Assembly: GCF_023159225.1 (NCBI RefSeq)
Contig: NC_063173.1
Coordinates: 8,160,852 to 8,224,851 of the forward strand
DNA: 64,000 nucleotides
Reading direction: 5' to 3'
Source of the DNA: Perognathus longimembris pacificus
Taxonomy: Eukaryota > Chordata > Mammalia > Rodentia > Heteromyidae
The notes below the pieces were generated by a model. The model had not been told where the DNA came from and did no database searches. It was given only the letters and a program-made list of their open reading frames with translations. The number at the start of each line of letters is the position of its first letter. Position 1 is the first letter of the stretch. Of the stretch, positions 1-11,351 are shown one piece after another. The position numbers were made by a program, and so were the translations under genes.

Positions 1-200
1 AAGCTGAGCATGGTGGTACATGCCTAACATCTCAGTCATAGAACAAAGTGCAAATAGAAGGACCTTGGTTAAGACAAGCTTGGGCAAAAAGAGAGATCCT
101 ATCTCACAAACAACAAGAGCAATAAGGGCTAGAGGTACAGCTCAAGTGGGAGGATTCCTGCCTAACAAGCAATGATGTTCAACACCACCACCACCAAAAG
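1..200 (+). mobile_element. Old 7SL + tRNA-Ala-like dimeric SINE (dID-like right half)
   Basis: The left half resembles 7SL-derived units (gagcatggtggtacatgcct). The right half (gtacagctcaagtgggagga, then cctgcctaacaagc) is a tRNA-Ala-like unit without the Geo insertion. It is strongly diverged, so old. Confidence 0.7.
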
Positions 201-314
201 AGATCAAGGAGGACTAGTCAGAAACCAGTCAGCCTACAATGCTTTCTCCGTTCAGAGTCAGGGGCTGCAATTATATTATTCTCTAGAATAATGACTTTCA
301 AAAATGCCATTACT

Positions 315-518
315 GGGGCTGGGGATATAGCCTAGTGGCAAGAGTGCCTGCCTCAGATACACGAGGCCCTAGGTTCGATTCCCCAGCACCACATATACAG
401 AAAACGGCCAGAAGCGGCGCTGTGGCTCAAGTGGCAGAGTGCTAGCCTTGAGCGGGAAGAAGCCAGGGACAGTGCTCAGGCCCTGAGTCCAAGGCCCAGG
501 ACTGGCAAAAAAAAAAAA
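315..518 (+). mobile_element. IDL-Geo SINE, young
   Basis: Left ID-like monomer (ggggctggggatatagcc, with B box ggttcgattcccc) and right Geo monomer (gcgctgtggctcaagtggca to cccaggactggc), then an A tail. Target duplication aaaatgccattact at 301-314 and again right after the tail. Confidence 0.95.
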
Positions 519-1450
519 AAAATGCCATTACTAATTAGGCTAAGGCATAAGGAAAATAAATGACATCATTAATTGTATTATGTTAATTTCATTAAATGCA
601 TGTATATTAATTAGAAGCATGGCAATTTGCTAGGCCTTCACAATACACACAAAAAATTATCATTGTAAATCTGTCTTGTAATTCTTTCCATCATTTCACA
701 GATCTACAAAGTCAGTAAGGAAAACGATCACCTGGATTTCTAAAGAGTTTCCATTGGGCCCAGGAATCACACCTCAACCTGTGCCTACCTGCTGTAACAC
801 AGCATTATTTGCAAGCATTTAATATACTCTATTCCTATTGGGTATTATTTCTTATCTGAACCAATCAAAAGAGGCTGCAAGGTACAGCAGGAAAAGTAGG
901 AGGTAGGAAAAGGGATTTAAGCCAAGAGAAAACCCACATTCATTCTACATTGAAATCACAACCATGTATGGTTGGCAATGTGAACAGGACTCCAACTCCC
1001 CCTCCCCCAAAGCCAGATGGACAAACACCAGGGAGGTTTACTCTATGAAAATCAGTCTCACCTGAGGATAGCAGGTTTTGTCATTTCAAACAAAACTGAA
1101 ATAAAATGACATTTATAAGACAGCAGAATACATAGAATAGTTTTGGGATGGGCTCAAGCAAACAGCACTGCCTGTTCAAGGACAGCTAGAAATGAACCCC
1201 ATTTAGGGATACAAAGCAGAAAAAGTGGGGTTCCACCTTTTAACCATTATCTAACATCCTCCTAGAAATGAAACTAAAGTATACTAATATACTAAAGTAT
1301 CTAATACTTTTATCAAAAGAAAAGCAATAATTAACTTCTGCTTTTGTTTGCAAAATAATTCAAAATGTTAAATTTAAAGATATTCAGTGATCATTTTAAT
1401 GATCACGAAAATTTAGAGTGTGAAATGAGTCAGGAGAATTACAAAGGGTA

Positions 1451-1698
1451 AGCCAGGCACCTGTGGCTCACATCTATAATCCTAGCTAATCAGGAGGCTG
1501 AGATCTGGGAATCATGGTTCAAAGCAAGCCTGGGCAGGAAGGTCCATGAGACTCTTATCTCCAATTAACCACCAGAGAACTGGAAGTGGCCCTGTGGCTC
1601 AAGTGGTAGAGCACTAACCTTGAGCTGAAGAACTCATGGCTAGCGCCCAGGCCCAGAGTTCAAGCCCCCTGACCAACAACAACAACAAAAATAAAAAA
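1451..1698 (+). mobile_element. 7SL-Geo SINE
   Basis: 7SL/B1-like left monomer (ggctcacatctataatccta), the linker atctccaattaacc, and a Geo right monomer. Target duplication agaattacaaagggta (1435-1450) versus agaattacagaggta after the tail. Confidence 0.92.
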
Positions 1699-1917
1699 GA
1701 ATTACAGAGGTAAAATTCCTCAAACCTGAATTACCGAGTAAGAGTCCATAGGAGTTTAACTGAAGTTTAAATGAACTTCTAGCTTGTTTCTAGGAGAAAG
1801 GAGATAGTGAGAACTGTGGGCTATTGAGGCCATGAGTCCTTAAAGGAAATTTTCACTTATCTATTTCCTCATAGACATTAAGTAGCATAATACCTTGCTC
1901 CAAAATGCTTGTTGAAA

Positions 1918-2160
1918 CTGTGCATTGGTGGCTCACATCTATAGCCCTATAGCTATTTAGGAGGTTCAAATCTGAGGATTGAGGTTCAAAGCCTATCCAA
2001 GCAGATAAACCTGAGAGATTATTATCTCCAATTCACCAGCAAAAAGAACTGGAACTGGAGTATGGTTCAACCCGCAGCGCACCAACCATAAAGCAAAAAG
2101 CCAAGCAAGAGCTGGAAGCCCTGAGTTCAAGCCCTGGAATTGGCACAAAAGCAAACAAAA
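1918..2160 (+). mobile_element. 7SL-Geo SINE, diverged
   Basis: Recognisable ggtggctcacatct start, linker atctccaattcacc and Geo end gagttcaagccctggaattg. A short cttgttgaa repeat flanks it. Confidence 0.85.
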
Positions 2161-2424
2161 AACTTGTTGAATGAGTGCTAAAAGAAAGAATGAAATATCT
2201 CCAAGGCAACTGTGATAATGACTTCCACTCAACATCTGGCCTACGGTGAGACACAGTAGTACTTAGAAAATAAAATTTTATCATAATGATCTTCTTTATC
2301 ATAGCTTTATTTGTAATAACCAAATGCTAGAAATAATCCCAATGCTCTTTTCAACAGGCAATTGATTAAACAAACTGTGTTATATGCATACCATGGGATA
2401 GTACCAAGAAACAGAAAAGTAAAG

Positions 2425-2492
2425 AAGGAGGAGATGATGATGAGGAAGAGGAGGAGGAGGAGGAAGAAGAGAAGGAGGAAGAGAATGTGGAG

Positions 2493-2524
<32 letters not shown>

Positions 2525-2575
2525 GGAGGAGGAGGAGGAGGAGGAGGAGGAGGAGGAGGAGGAGGAGGAGGAGGA
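2425..2575. repeat. GAG/GGA microsatellite
   Basis: About 150 bp of near-pure GAG/GGA on the + strand, grown inside the A-rich part of the L1M element. The long Arg or Ser frames across it are repeat frames only. Confidence 0.97.
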
Positions 2576-2648
2576 ATGAACCATTGACATATATGGCAAC
2601 TTGACTGAAGCTCTAGATAATTATATGATATGTAAAAAAGCTAATCCC

Positions 2649-2885
2649 AGTTGAGCGCCAGTGGCTCACACCCGTAATCTTAACTACTCAGGAGGCTGGG
2701 ATTTCAGGATCAGAGTTTGACGCCAGCCAGGGCAGGAAAGTCCTTAAGATTCATATCTCCAATTAACTAATAAAAGAAAAAATCAAAATCTAGAAGTGGA
2801 GCTGTGGCTCAAATGGTAGATGCTAGCCTTGAGCTCAAGAAGTTCAGGAGGGACGATCCAGGCCCTGAGTTCAAGCTCCAGGACA
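2649..2885 (+). mobile_element. 7SL-Geo SINE with CA tail
   Basis: gcgccagtggctcacacccg start, linker atctccaattaact, and Geo end gagttcaagctccagg, running directly into a CA/CG repeat. Confidence 0.9.
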
Positions 2886-2955
2886 AGCACACGCATCAGC
2901 ATGCCACGTACGCATGTGCACGCGTGTGCACACACACACACGCTCACACACACAA
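2886..2955. repeat. CA-rich microsatellite at SINE tail
   Basis: Interrupted (CA)n with CG and CATG steps, directly after the Geo 3' end. Confidence 0.9.
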
Positions 2956-3534
2956 CCAATCCTATGCTTCTACAATATGTATCTTATATAACATTCTTTT
3001 TCTCTTCAGCGCTGGGGTTTGAACTCAGGACTTTGTAACTTGCCAGGGAGATGTTCTACCACATAACAGTCTTTAAATAGCAAAATTATTTTTTTTAATG
3101 GACAATATATTAGTAGTTGCCAAGGATTAGGTACAGGAGTAGTGAGGTTGGAGTGAAGGAAGTGTGGTTATGCAATAATGCCAGGAGGGTCTTCTGACAG
3201 AGCTGGTGAGCATCTTGCAGAGGTAGGCAGACATATAAACTGATAAAACTGTATAGGACTTAATACTCACAGGTGTGTGCACACATATACATATACATAT
3301 GTGTAAAACTTGAAGAAATCTGGATTGCATGCATGTCAATATCTTGGTTGTGATACCATACTTACACATGATGTTCCTATTAGGAAAAACTGGATAAAGA
3401 ATTGGAGCTCTCTGAATTACTTATTCTAACTTCAAACATATTTATAATTATCTTTAAATAAGCAGATTTAAAAGAAAATCATAAAGCAACATCTCCTGTG
3501 CCACCAACAGGTCTACCAATTTTCTAGGGTGGGA

Positions 3535-3680
3535 GAAAGAAGAAAGAAAAGAAAGAAGGAAAATGGAAGAAGGAAGAGGAGAGGGGGAGGGGGAGGAGGA
3601 AGAGGAGAAGGAAGAGAAGGAGAAGGAGGAGGAAGAAGGAAGAAAGAAGGAGGAGGAGGAAGAGGAGGAGGAAGGGGGCA
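3535..3680. repeat. GA-rich (AGG/GAAG) low-complexity tract
   Basis: Purine-only tract on the + strand, just after the L1M end. Confidence 0.93.
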
Positions 3681-3869
3681 CTAGGCAGCGAGTAACACAC
3701 AAAACCTTTCCTACCCACCTCTGTAGCTCTCTCCCACCTCTACATTTCAAGTGAACCAAGTCTTCTTCTCACCCAATCTAACTGTTGCTCTTACACTCAG
3801 AACATTTATTGAAGAATTCCTCTGTAGCTCCATATCTCGAACAAAGCCCCAGAGGCCTGCTCCATCTTG

Positions 3870-3975
3870 TTGATAGATACTCCCTCGGTGCCTAGCACAG
3901 TTCTAAACCTCTGATAGAGGATGAATACAAATAGTTTAAATAAATGGGCGAATGAATCAATGAATGTTTGAATTT
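3870..3975 (+). mobile_element. MIR/L2-type 3' end fragment
   Basis: ggtgcctagcacagttct followed by ataaatgggcgaatgaatcaa is a decayed form of the common L2/MIR end (gcctggcaca, then aataaatgaatgaatg). Confidence 0.5.
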
Positions 3976-4154
3976 CCTACTCATAAAGCTGGGGAAATTC
4001 GCCATACTTGGTTCCAACTTCCTCAGCTTTAAAAAGGCAATGTGCCCATCTGCCTCATGGCCTTGAGAAGACCACTGCCACCAGAGCATGCAGGAGCAGC
4101 AAGTATTTGTAAGCTACAGCGAGAAAGCTACACTCATTATTTGTTGTTATGGCT

Positions 4155-4270
4155 TATGCTAGTTATTTTCTCCAAACCTCAGAGTTCCATTTTGTAAAAT
4201 TGAAAATAACAATTATTTTCACAAGGTTGCTATGCGAAGGAGACACGATGCTCGCAAAAGGCCTTCCTCA
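4155..4270 (+). mobile_element. MIR fragment
   Basis: ttttctccaaacctcagagt, then ccattttgtaaaattg matches the MIR core (cctcagtttcctcatctgtaaaatg). Confidence 0.6.
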
Positions 4271-5480
4271 AAGCCAGCCTCACCAGATCTTCAATAAGGT
4301 ATTTCCAGCCTTCCACAGATGCTACTGGGCGCCATGTTCCCAGCATAGTTCAACATGGCGGCCAGTTCTCACTAAGTTCTTTTTTTCAATAAGTAGCAGT
4401 GCTTGATTCATGTACTATCTTTCTCTAAAGATCAAACTTGGCTTACATTTACAATGACAAAAGTCATGTGGGCAAAATTAATGTAGATAAGAGGATGAGA
4501 AGAAGCAAATTCTAATGGAAGACAATACGTCCAATTATGGGTAGCTATGAAAAGACAGTATACTGAAAGTCCCTCGCTCTCCAGATCATTGCTCAAGATG
4601 GCCTGCTCTGGGCTTGCTCTCTCCCTGCTTAGTTCCATGCAGTGGGCATCCACAGGAAGCAGAGAAAACATTGCCTACCAAGTCCTGAGAACGTGAGCCA
4701 GAGGTACTGAAAGGAAGGTGGGTGGACCTCTGTTTATCTTCCTTGCTAGGAGAACTGTTTGTTTTCAGAATAAGTATATTGCTTCCTTCTCAGGACAGGG
4801 AGTGCCTTAATCCATTCTTATTCCAGGGTGGTAACTCCAGTCCCAAGTGTGCAGCTGTCTGAAAATATATTTGCTCTTGATGTGTCACTGGATCATGAAG
4901 ACTTCTCTGACAAATAATTTACACATGGGTGTCTCTGAGCCCAGGCAGCGGAGATATTTGCTGACCCACAAGGCATGGATGGACAAACATGGGATATGGG
5001 CCCGGGCCCAGGTTTTAAGGACTACACAAACTCAGTCACGTGGTACCGACATTTTGAGCCGTCACTGGCTTGATCTTTTGCTTAGGACTGAGAAGGAGTC
5101 ACCCATGATCACGAGACAAATGCCCCCTCCCTTTATGGAGCTTGTGATCACATCCCCCGTGCTCGTGTTTCCTTTACCATCTACTGAGCTTACAAAACAC
5201 ACAGATATGTGTCAAAGTAAAGGTCTTGAAAGTAGAGTTCCATACCAAACAGATTCCCTATAACGAGCAGAAGCATATGAAATAGAATATAAAGTCATGA
5301 TACATAAGATACACTTGCATATTCTATAAATCTGAGTAAAGAGGAATCGTCTTCATGAATATTCATAGAAAGATAAAAATATAAAAAATTTGAAGCATGA
5401 TGAATTTGATTATCTTCCTTGTGAATACAATTTGCAATAAAAATATATTTAATGACTTACTAATACATACTTAACTAAAT
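4271..5480. other. Unique sequence without a recognised gene
   Basis: No splice-bounded conserved frame or recent repeat is apparent. Open frames of 79 and 138 codons (4432-4671 minus, 4847-5263 plus) match no family I know. Confidence 0.5.
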
Positions 5481-5484
5481 GGCA

Positions 5485-5650
5485 GCGCCATGCTAAGGCC
5501 TCCAAAGAATCTCTCATTTAATTTTTTAAATGATCTCTTAAGAGAAATACACATATTATTCTTATTCTATACATGAGGAAACTTCAGCTTAGAATGAACA
5601 AGGATCAGCTCCTGCAGAACACACAGTGTAAACCTCAGCACTAAGCTACA
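5485..5650 (-). mobile_element. MIR fragment
   Basis: catttaattttttaaatgat, then attcttattctatacatgag and gaaacttcagcttagaatga is a decayed reverse MIR (fall of tacagatgaggaaactgagg). Confidence 0.5.
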
Positions 5651-5727
5651 TTACTATAGGCTTACTTGGTTTAGAAAGAAGGCCAAAATTATTATTGCTA
5701 TTATTGAACTAAGGATGTTTATAGACA

Positions 5728-5940
5728 GGTGCCAGCAGCTCATGTTCATGAGGCTGAGATCTGAGGGTCATGGTTAAAGGCCAGGACAGGCAGGAAAGTC
5801 CATGATACTTTTATCCCCAAATAAACACTAAAAATCTAAAAGTGGAGCTGTAACTCAAGTGGTAGAGTGCTAGTTTTGAGCAAATCATGCTCAGCGATGG
5901 AGCCCAGGTCCTGAGTTCAAGCCCCAGGATTTGGCACACA
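5728..5940 (+). mobile_element. 7SL-Geo SINE
   Basis: Shortened left monomer (aggctgagatctgagggtca), then Geo (gagctgtaactcaagtggta to gagttcaagccccagg) and a cacacaccc end. Confidence 0.88.
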
Positions 5941-5949
5941 CCCCAGAAG

Positions 5950-7240
5950 AAAAGAAGGTATGCAGTACTAATCCTTAAAATACATAATAGAATAGCCATA
6001 ATAGAATGGCCAGTATAAATTCTTTTGACCTATAGAAATGGCAACTTTGCTTGGTTCAATCTGAAATAATATCAAGAGAGAGAATACCATGATCCCAGCC
6101 CCAGCACGGTTCCTGACGGACTACATAACTTTCAGCACATCACTTAACATTTCTACACTTCATGTCACAAAGACATTGACTGGAGTTTGTCTTTATGTTC
6201 CCTTCCAGCTCTATCATTGCATAAGGAAATGGGGAGAAGAGCAATAACTCATTTGTTCCGCGGTGATTTGTCAAGTGCCTTCCACCTGCCAATGCTGTCC
6301 CTTTGCTTCCATTCTAATTCTTCTGCATTTCAGAGGTAGCTCCTAGTGGCTTCCTGTGACCCCGGAGATCATACATATTATAGACAGAGAACAAGTTAAA
6401 GAGTCTTGCTTGTCTATTTAGGAAAACTGCAATGCATCTCCGTGGTGCTGAGTTCCTGATAGATCACAATTCTATAACAGAAAAGAGAACATGACTCTGA
6501 AAATCACTTTAGTGTGAAGAGATGAAATACAGACAATAAATGTTCATGTGGACCAAAGCAGACATTCTGATTAAAAAGTCTCTCAGTAAATATTCTTGTT
6601 CATGGTGACTTCCATAAAGATCTTCCACTTTACTTGTACCTCTCCAGTTAGATATTTATCCCAAGTGTAAGAAAGAAAATCACAAAGGAAGAGCCTTGAA
6701 ACTTTGCTGGGTAGAGGACTTTAGAATCCAGTCACAGATCTTTCCATGATTAAGTATTAGGAGCAGTGGTTTATAGGAAACCACTGAACTGCAAGCCCAA
6801 AGACATCAATTCAGTGCTTGAAAGATGCTATTTCTCAGCTTTGAGAGCCTGACTCATTGTGTAAGCTGCCTCTGCCCCAGTTTCTTCATGTACAACAAGG
6901 AGAGGGAAATCTAACCTCTAAGCACCTTTCCTGTTCTAAGATGGAACCATCCTCTACCATTTAAGTGATTTCCATTTCATTTGCCATTTGTTATACTTTT
7001 TTTAATTTTTTTACTATCCATTATAGACACAGCAAAGAGCTGTTTTCCAGCATGCCTACAATAGCTCTTCAGATAAGTACTGGAAGATTCTTCTACATTC
7101 TCCCTTTACTCCCTCACCTAAAAGAGAGTTGAGTGCTTGCCAGATATTGGGATTATGTCATGTGCGGTCATATATCTAAACTCTGAGTTCAGGAAGGCAG
7201 AAATACAGGCAGCAAAGAGCTGTTTGCTTTCTCAAAAACT
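5950..7240. other. Unique sequence, possible MIR at 6750-6960
   Basis: No gene recognised. 6830-6960 has a MIR-like phrase (ctgccccagtttcttcatgt). The rest is unassigned. Confidence 0.4.
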
Positions 7241-7244
7241 GTGT

Positions 7245-7320
7245 GTATATTGTTGGGGGAAAGTACCCGTGCTTTCATGGCAAGTGCTCTACCACTGAGC
7301 TGCCATCCCCTCAACCTCTT
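7245..7320 (-). mobile_element. Old ID-like SINE fragment
   Basis: gcaagtgctctaccactgag followed by ctgccatcccc is the reverse of a tRNA-Ala-derived head. Confidence 0.5.
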
Positions 7321-8155
7321 GTAGCTAAGATTCATCATTCCCTGGGAATTCTACCACCTGTTACAAGAGACAAGAATGTGGTGACACCTTGATGTGGTAA
7401 CAATATAGCTGACATCAGTATGCAATTGGTGAAGTCTGTGACAGATCATTATTATGTGATGAATTTGAAGATGTTCCCAGCAAGAGCCACAGATTAGCTG
7501 AAAATGTTAGATGAAGGGATACAATCTGCTCTAGAGAAAGACTACTGTTCTACAGAAGGTTAGATGATGAACAATCTAGATGATCTAACTCACCAAAGAA
7601 GCCATGACCAGCCTGCGGTAGGGAGTGATCTTCAAATTAGGGTTAACTCTGTCTCTCAAAGTAGAGATCCTTCAGATTCATCTTTCTGAGGAAGTCAGAA
7701 TCAGCTACAGACATAGAAGGAGAGGCACTGGGAGTCAAATGTGCCTTTACTTTTCTCTGCTCTATTCCATATTAAGACTAATCATTTCTCTTACCCTTTA
7801 GTCTAATTTTCTATTTGATCCAGTTCATGGAAATTTAAAAGTGCCTTGACATCTTAATATATTTTTCTTCTTTGGACAAGAATGATTTGGAAACAATAAT
7901 CCAGAAAGTAAAAATGATTTCCCAAAAGAAATCAGAGAAGTAATTGCTTATGAGAGGCAATTTGTTAATGAACAACCCCCCCCCCACCCACACACACACC
8001 CTTGATCTCAGAGCTTTTATCATGTCTCCATTCCAAAGCACAAATAGCAGGTGAGCACCAGTGTAGTTCAAGTAATAAAAAGTTCTTACTTAACAAAAGA
8101 GAGAGGTAGGGTTTAACTGCCATTACCAAGTGGGAGAAAAAGGTTTAAGAAGGAG
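7320..8155. other. Unique sequence without a recognised gene
   Basis: No repeat family or conserved coding segment recognised. A short C/CA tract lies at 7975-7999. Confidence 0.4.
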
Positions 8156-8159
8156 TCCT

Positions 8160-8381
8160 TACCAGATCCCCATGTCTGTAATCCTAGCTACTCAGGAGGC
8201 TGAGATCTGAGCATTGCCATTCAAAGCCAGAACAGGCAGGTAAGTCCATAAGACTCTTATCTCCAATGAGGCACTAAAAAGTCAGAAGTGGTTGCGGCTC
8301 AAGTGGTAGAGTGCTAGTTTTGAGCAAAAAAAGCTCAGGAAGAGTGCCAAGACCCTGTGTTTAAGCCCTGGGACCAGGAAA
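8160..8381 (+). mobile_element. 7SL-Geo SINE
   Basis: gtctgtaatcctagctactc start, atctccaatgaggcac linker, Geo to ttaagccctgggaccagg. Confidence 0.9.
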
Positions 8382-8889
8382 TGGTTTGCGAAACATTGTT
8401 ATGCATTCTATGTTACAAAGATGAGCAACTTTCTCTTTGTTCTTCAGATACTTTGAATTATAAAATTCAAGCCAAATATAGAGAAAAGTTTTAGCCACTT
8501 CAAATTTTTATAACATCCGTGAAACTTAAGCTGATCTATCCCATAACCAATGTTTTATGAATCTGTCCTTAGAGAGCAAGAACATGGTCTCAAAACTTCC
8601 TGTCATGGAAATTGTTCCAACAGGCAAAGAAACAGGCATCTTTGTGCCAAGGCCTTACAGCTGTCACATTATTTAGTTCTGCTCAATTTAAAAAAAAAAA
8701 ATTTTTTTTAAAAATGTTGGGAGAACCCGTGATGGAATTCGGCAAACATATGCTTCCATATCCGGTCAGTATATTTTTGCAATGCAAATATGAACCCTAC
8801 CCAGTATTTCAGCAAATACAACTATGTGATCGAAAAATAGGTCTGACACAACTGCAAGCATGTCAAAATAAGAGGTTAATGCATTGCCA

Positions 8890-8891
<2 letters not shown>

Positions 8892-8925
<34 letters not shown>

Positions 8926-9117
8926 GCCAGTCCTGGGCCTTGGACTCAGGGCCTGAGCACTGTCCCTGGCTTCTTCCTGCTCAAGGCTAGCACTCTGCCA
9001 CTTGAGCCACAGCGCCGCTTCTGGCCGTTTTCTGTATATGTGGTGCTGGGGAATCGAACCTAGGGCCTCGTGTATCCGAGGCAGGCACTCTTGCCACTAG
9101 GCTATATCCCCAGCCCC
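8892..9117 (-). mobile_element. IDL-Geo SINE, young, with 33-base tail
   Basis: Poly(T) 8892-8924 is the tail of a minus-strand copy. Geo reads from 8925 and the ID head ends cccagcccc at 9117. Duplication attgccatcttt on both sides. Confidence 0.95.
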
Positions 9118-9271
9118 ACATTGCCATCTTTAATTAATGATGTTATGTAACTCATTAAAGGACAGAGCTCACAATTCCCCAGTCTTTTTCTTCCAGGGAC
9201 CAATAAAGCAAATGTGAATTGTAAAGAACAATAATAACTTATGCTTCCTCACAGTCAAAAAATAGATGCTC

Positions 9272-9505
9272 GGGGCTGGGGATATGGCCTAGTGGCAAGA
9301 GTGCCTGCCTCATATACATGAGGCCCTGGGTTCGATTCCCCAGCACCACATATACAGAAAATGGCCAGAAGTGGCGCTGTGGCTCAAGTGGCAGAGTGCT
9401 AGCCTTGAGCAAAAAGAAGCCAGGGACAGTGCTCAGGCCCTGAGTCCAAGGCCCAGGACTGGCCAAAACAAAAACAAAAACAAAAACAAAAACAAAAACA
9501 AAAAA
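9272..9505 (+). mobile_element. IDL-Geo SINE with (CAAAA)n tail
   Basis: Full dimer 9272-9465 followed by about seven CAAAA units. Perfect target duplication aaaaaatagatgct on both sides. Confidence 0.95.
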
Positions 9506-9907
9506 TAGATGCTCAAATCATAAATTTGAAAAGTATACAATTCCCAGCTAGGTGCTATATCTTCCTGGGAACTGAGCCCCATTGGGGAAAAAGCAAACAA
9601 ACTTGGATTTACAAAGACTTTTCTGCTTGTTTGGGCTGGATTTCTATTCTTTCTCTAGTGTTTGAGGGAGAAAAAAAATCAGATTGGGGAAACTGATATA
9701 CAAGAGGATGCAAATATTAATCCCGTTACTTTTGGAAAAAGAAAATCATAATTTAAGATTTACATCAAAGTAAAGAATAAGCAGCAAATTTTCCAAAAAT
9801 TGCTCCATAATTATGGTAAGTAAAGTCATCCATTTGCACTTTTCTCTGAACATTTTTCAAAAAAACAAACAGGAAGTAGGTGGAATGTATGTATATGTGT
9901 GTGTGTG

Positions 9908-10126
9908 CCGGTCCTGGGGTTTGGACTCAAGGGCTGGGCACTGTCCCTGAGCTTTTGTGCTCAAGGCTAGCACTCTACCACTTGAGCTAAGACTGCACTC
10001 CCAGCTTTTTAATGGTTAGTTGGAGATAGGAGTCTCATGGACTTTCCTGCCCAGGCTTGCTTTGAACCATGATCTCAGCTTTCTGAATAGCTAGGATTAC
10101 AAACCATGAACCACCAGTACCTAGCT
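9908..10126 (-). mobile_element. 7SL-Geo SINE
   Basis: Starts after a short TG run with ccggtcctggggtttggact and ends ccaccagtacctagct. The linker ggttagttggagatagga is visible. Confidence 0.92.
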
Positions 10127-10609
10127 AATAAAGAAGGACTTTTAAAAATTGTCCAATTCCTATTCTCTGAAATTATCACTAAAGAGAAGTGGCTGAACTC
10201 TGATCTCAGTAATTATATCTCAGAATCATCACTGGGTGACTGGCAAAATATCAACTTAAAGTTACGGTGCAGAAATTAGATGACTTTATGTAAAGGACTT
10301 TGTCTAGCATAGGTCTATAGTGAATACTATGTAATCATCAGCTGATATTACTAACTAATCTGCTACCATCACGAACTAATCAGTATGTCAAGTAAAATGA
10401 TATCCTCTATTCCAAACGTGTTGGCAATCCATCTCCTGAAACAATGGTGGCCTGCCACTAGGTTCCCTATCTGACCTAAGAAATGGAACTATCCCTCCCC
10501 CGACCCCACCCCTAGCCAGAGCCTACTATTTGGGAGCTTGGGCCTGGGCTGCCCTGTACTTTGAGCAGAAGGAGGTAGATGTGTCTTCCCAGGAGGCTCC
10601 ATTGCCCTT

Positions 10610-10740
10610 ATTTAACAGATATTAATTTTGTACTGAGTATGTGCCAGGCCCTAGATTATACAAGAATTTATTCACTCATAGGAAGTCGGAACTTTCCATT
10701 TTCCACTATAAAGCCCAAGGCCTAAGTTTCCTTACAGCGA
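10610..10740 (-). mobile_element. MIR fragment
   Basis: ttgtactgagtatgtgccag followed by gccctagattatac, with decayed tail ggcctaagtttccttaca. A reverse MIR. Confidence 0.5.
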
Positions 10741-10924
10741 TGTGCAGATTTTATAAAAGGAATGATATATAAAAGACATTTCTCAGGATGAAACAATAAA
10801 AATATCAAAGGACACTCAACCTTATCTACTTGTATTTTCACTCTTATATTGTCTAATATAAAAATGTAACCTACTTTTTGCTTTTTAATGTGTCCAATTT
10901 TTTTACTGTATAAAAAGTGTATGA

Positions 10925-11131
10925 GGGGCTGGGGATATGGCCTAGTGGCTAGAGTGCTTGCCTCGTATACATGAGGCCCTAGGTTCGATTCCCCAGCACC
11001 ACATATACAGAAAATGGCCAGAAGTGGCGCTGTGGCTCAAGTGGCAGAGTGCTAGCCTTGAGCAAGAAGAAGCCAGGGACAGTGCTCAGGCCCTGAGTCC
11101 AAGCCCCAGGACTGGCCGAAAAAAAAAAAAA
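10925..11131 (+). mobile_element. IDL-Geo SINE, young
   Basis: Complete dimer with A tail. Duplication aaaaagtgtatga on both sides. It inserted in the 3' end of an older antisense L1. Confidence 0.95.
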
Positions 11132-11297
11132 AAGTGTATGAGATTTTCATTATGACATGTATATAATGCATTTTGACCATATATTCATATTCACCCCCAT
11201 CACTCTCTTTCTTCCTTTTCTCCCCTCCTGATGTTGCTTTCTTCTCAAATAGACTCCCTTCTACTTTCAGGGTGTACAAAAAGAAATCAGCATTCCT

Positions 11298-11301
<4 letters not shown>

Positions 11302-11350
<49 letters not shown>
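11302..11350. repeat. (TG)n microsatellite
   Basis: About 24 pure TG units at the tail end of the following minus-strand SINE. Confidence 0.97.

Positions 11351-11351
<1 letters not shown>

Larger units (their letters stand above)
2300..3475 (+). mobile_element. Ancient L1M 3' end, split by a microsatellite and a SINE
   Basis: 2300-2415 matches the classic late-L1 run (tagctttatttgtaataacc through aaactgtgttatatgcatac). It resumes at 2576, and again at 3085 to about 3475 with the L1M 3' UTR phrase gtcaatatcttggttgtgat. A GAG expansion (2425-2575) and a 7SL-Geo SINE with a CA tail (2649-2955) interrupt it. Confidence 0.75.

Noticed and set aside
315..420. tRNA genes at each ID/Geo head (A and B boxes present)
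   Set aside because: These are SINE heads with diverged acceptor stems and A tails, not tRNA genes.
2362..2604. Arginine-rich and serine-rich frames
   Set aside because: Frames across the GAG microsatellite.
4345..4362. YY1-like motif (acatggcggcc)
   Set aside because: Single short match in unique DNA without CpG island or start-site context.
4432..4671. Possible SYTL2 coding exon on the minus strand
   Set aside because: The peptide (for example SPEQAILSNDLESEG) does not match the SYTL2 N terminus I remember, and there are no clear splice sites.
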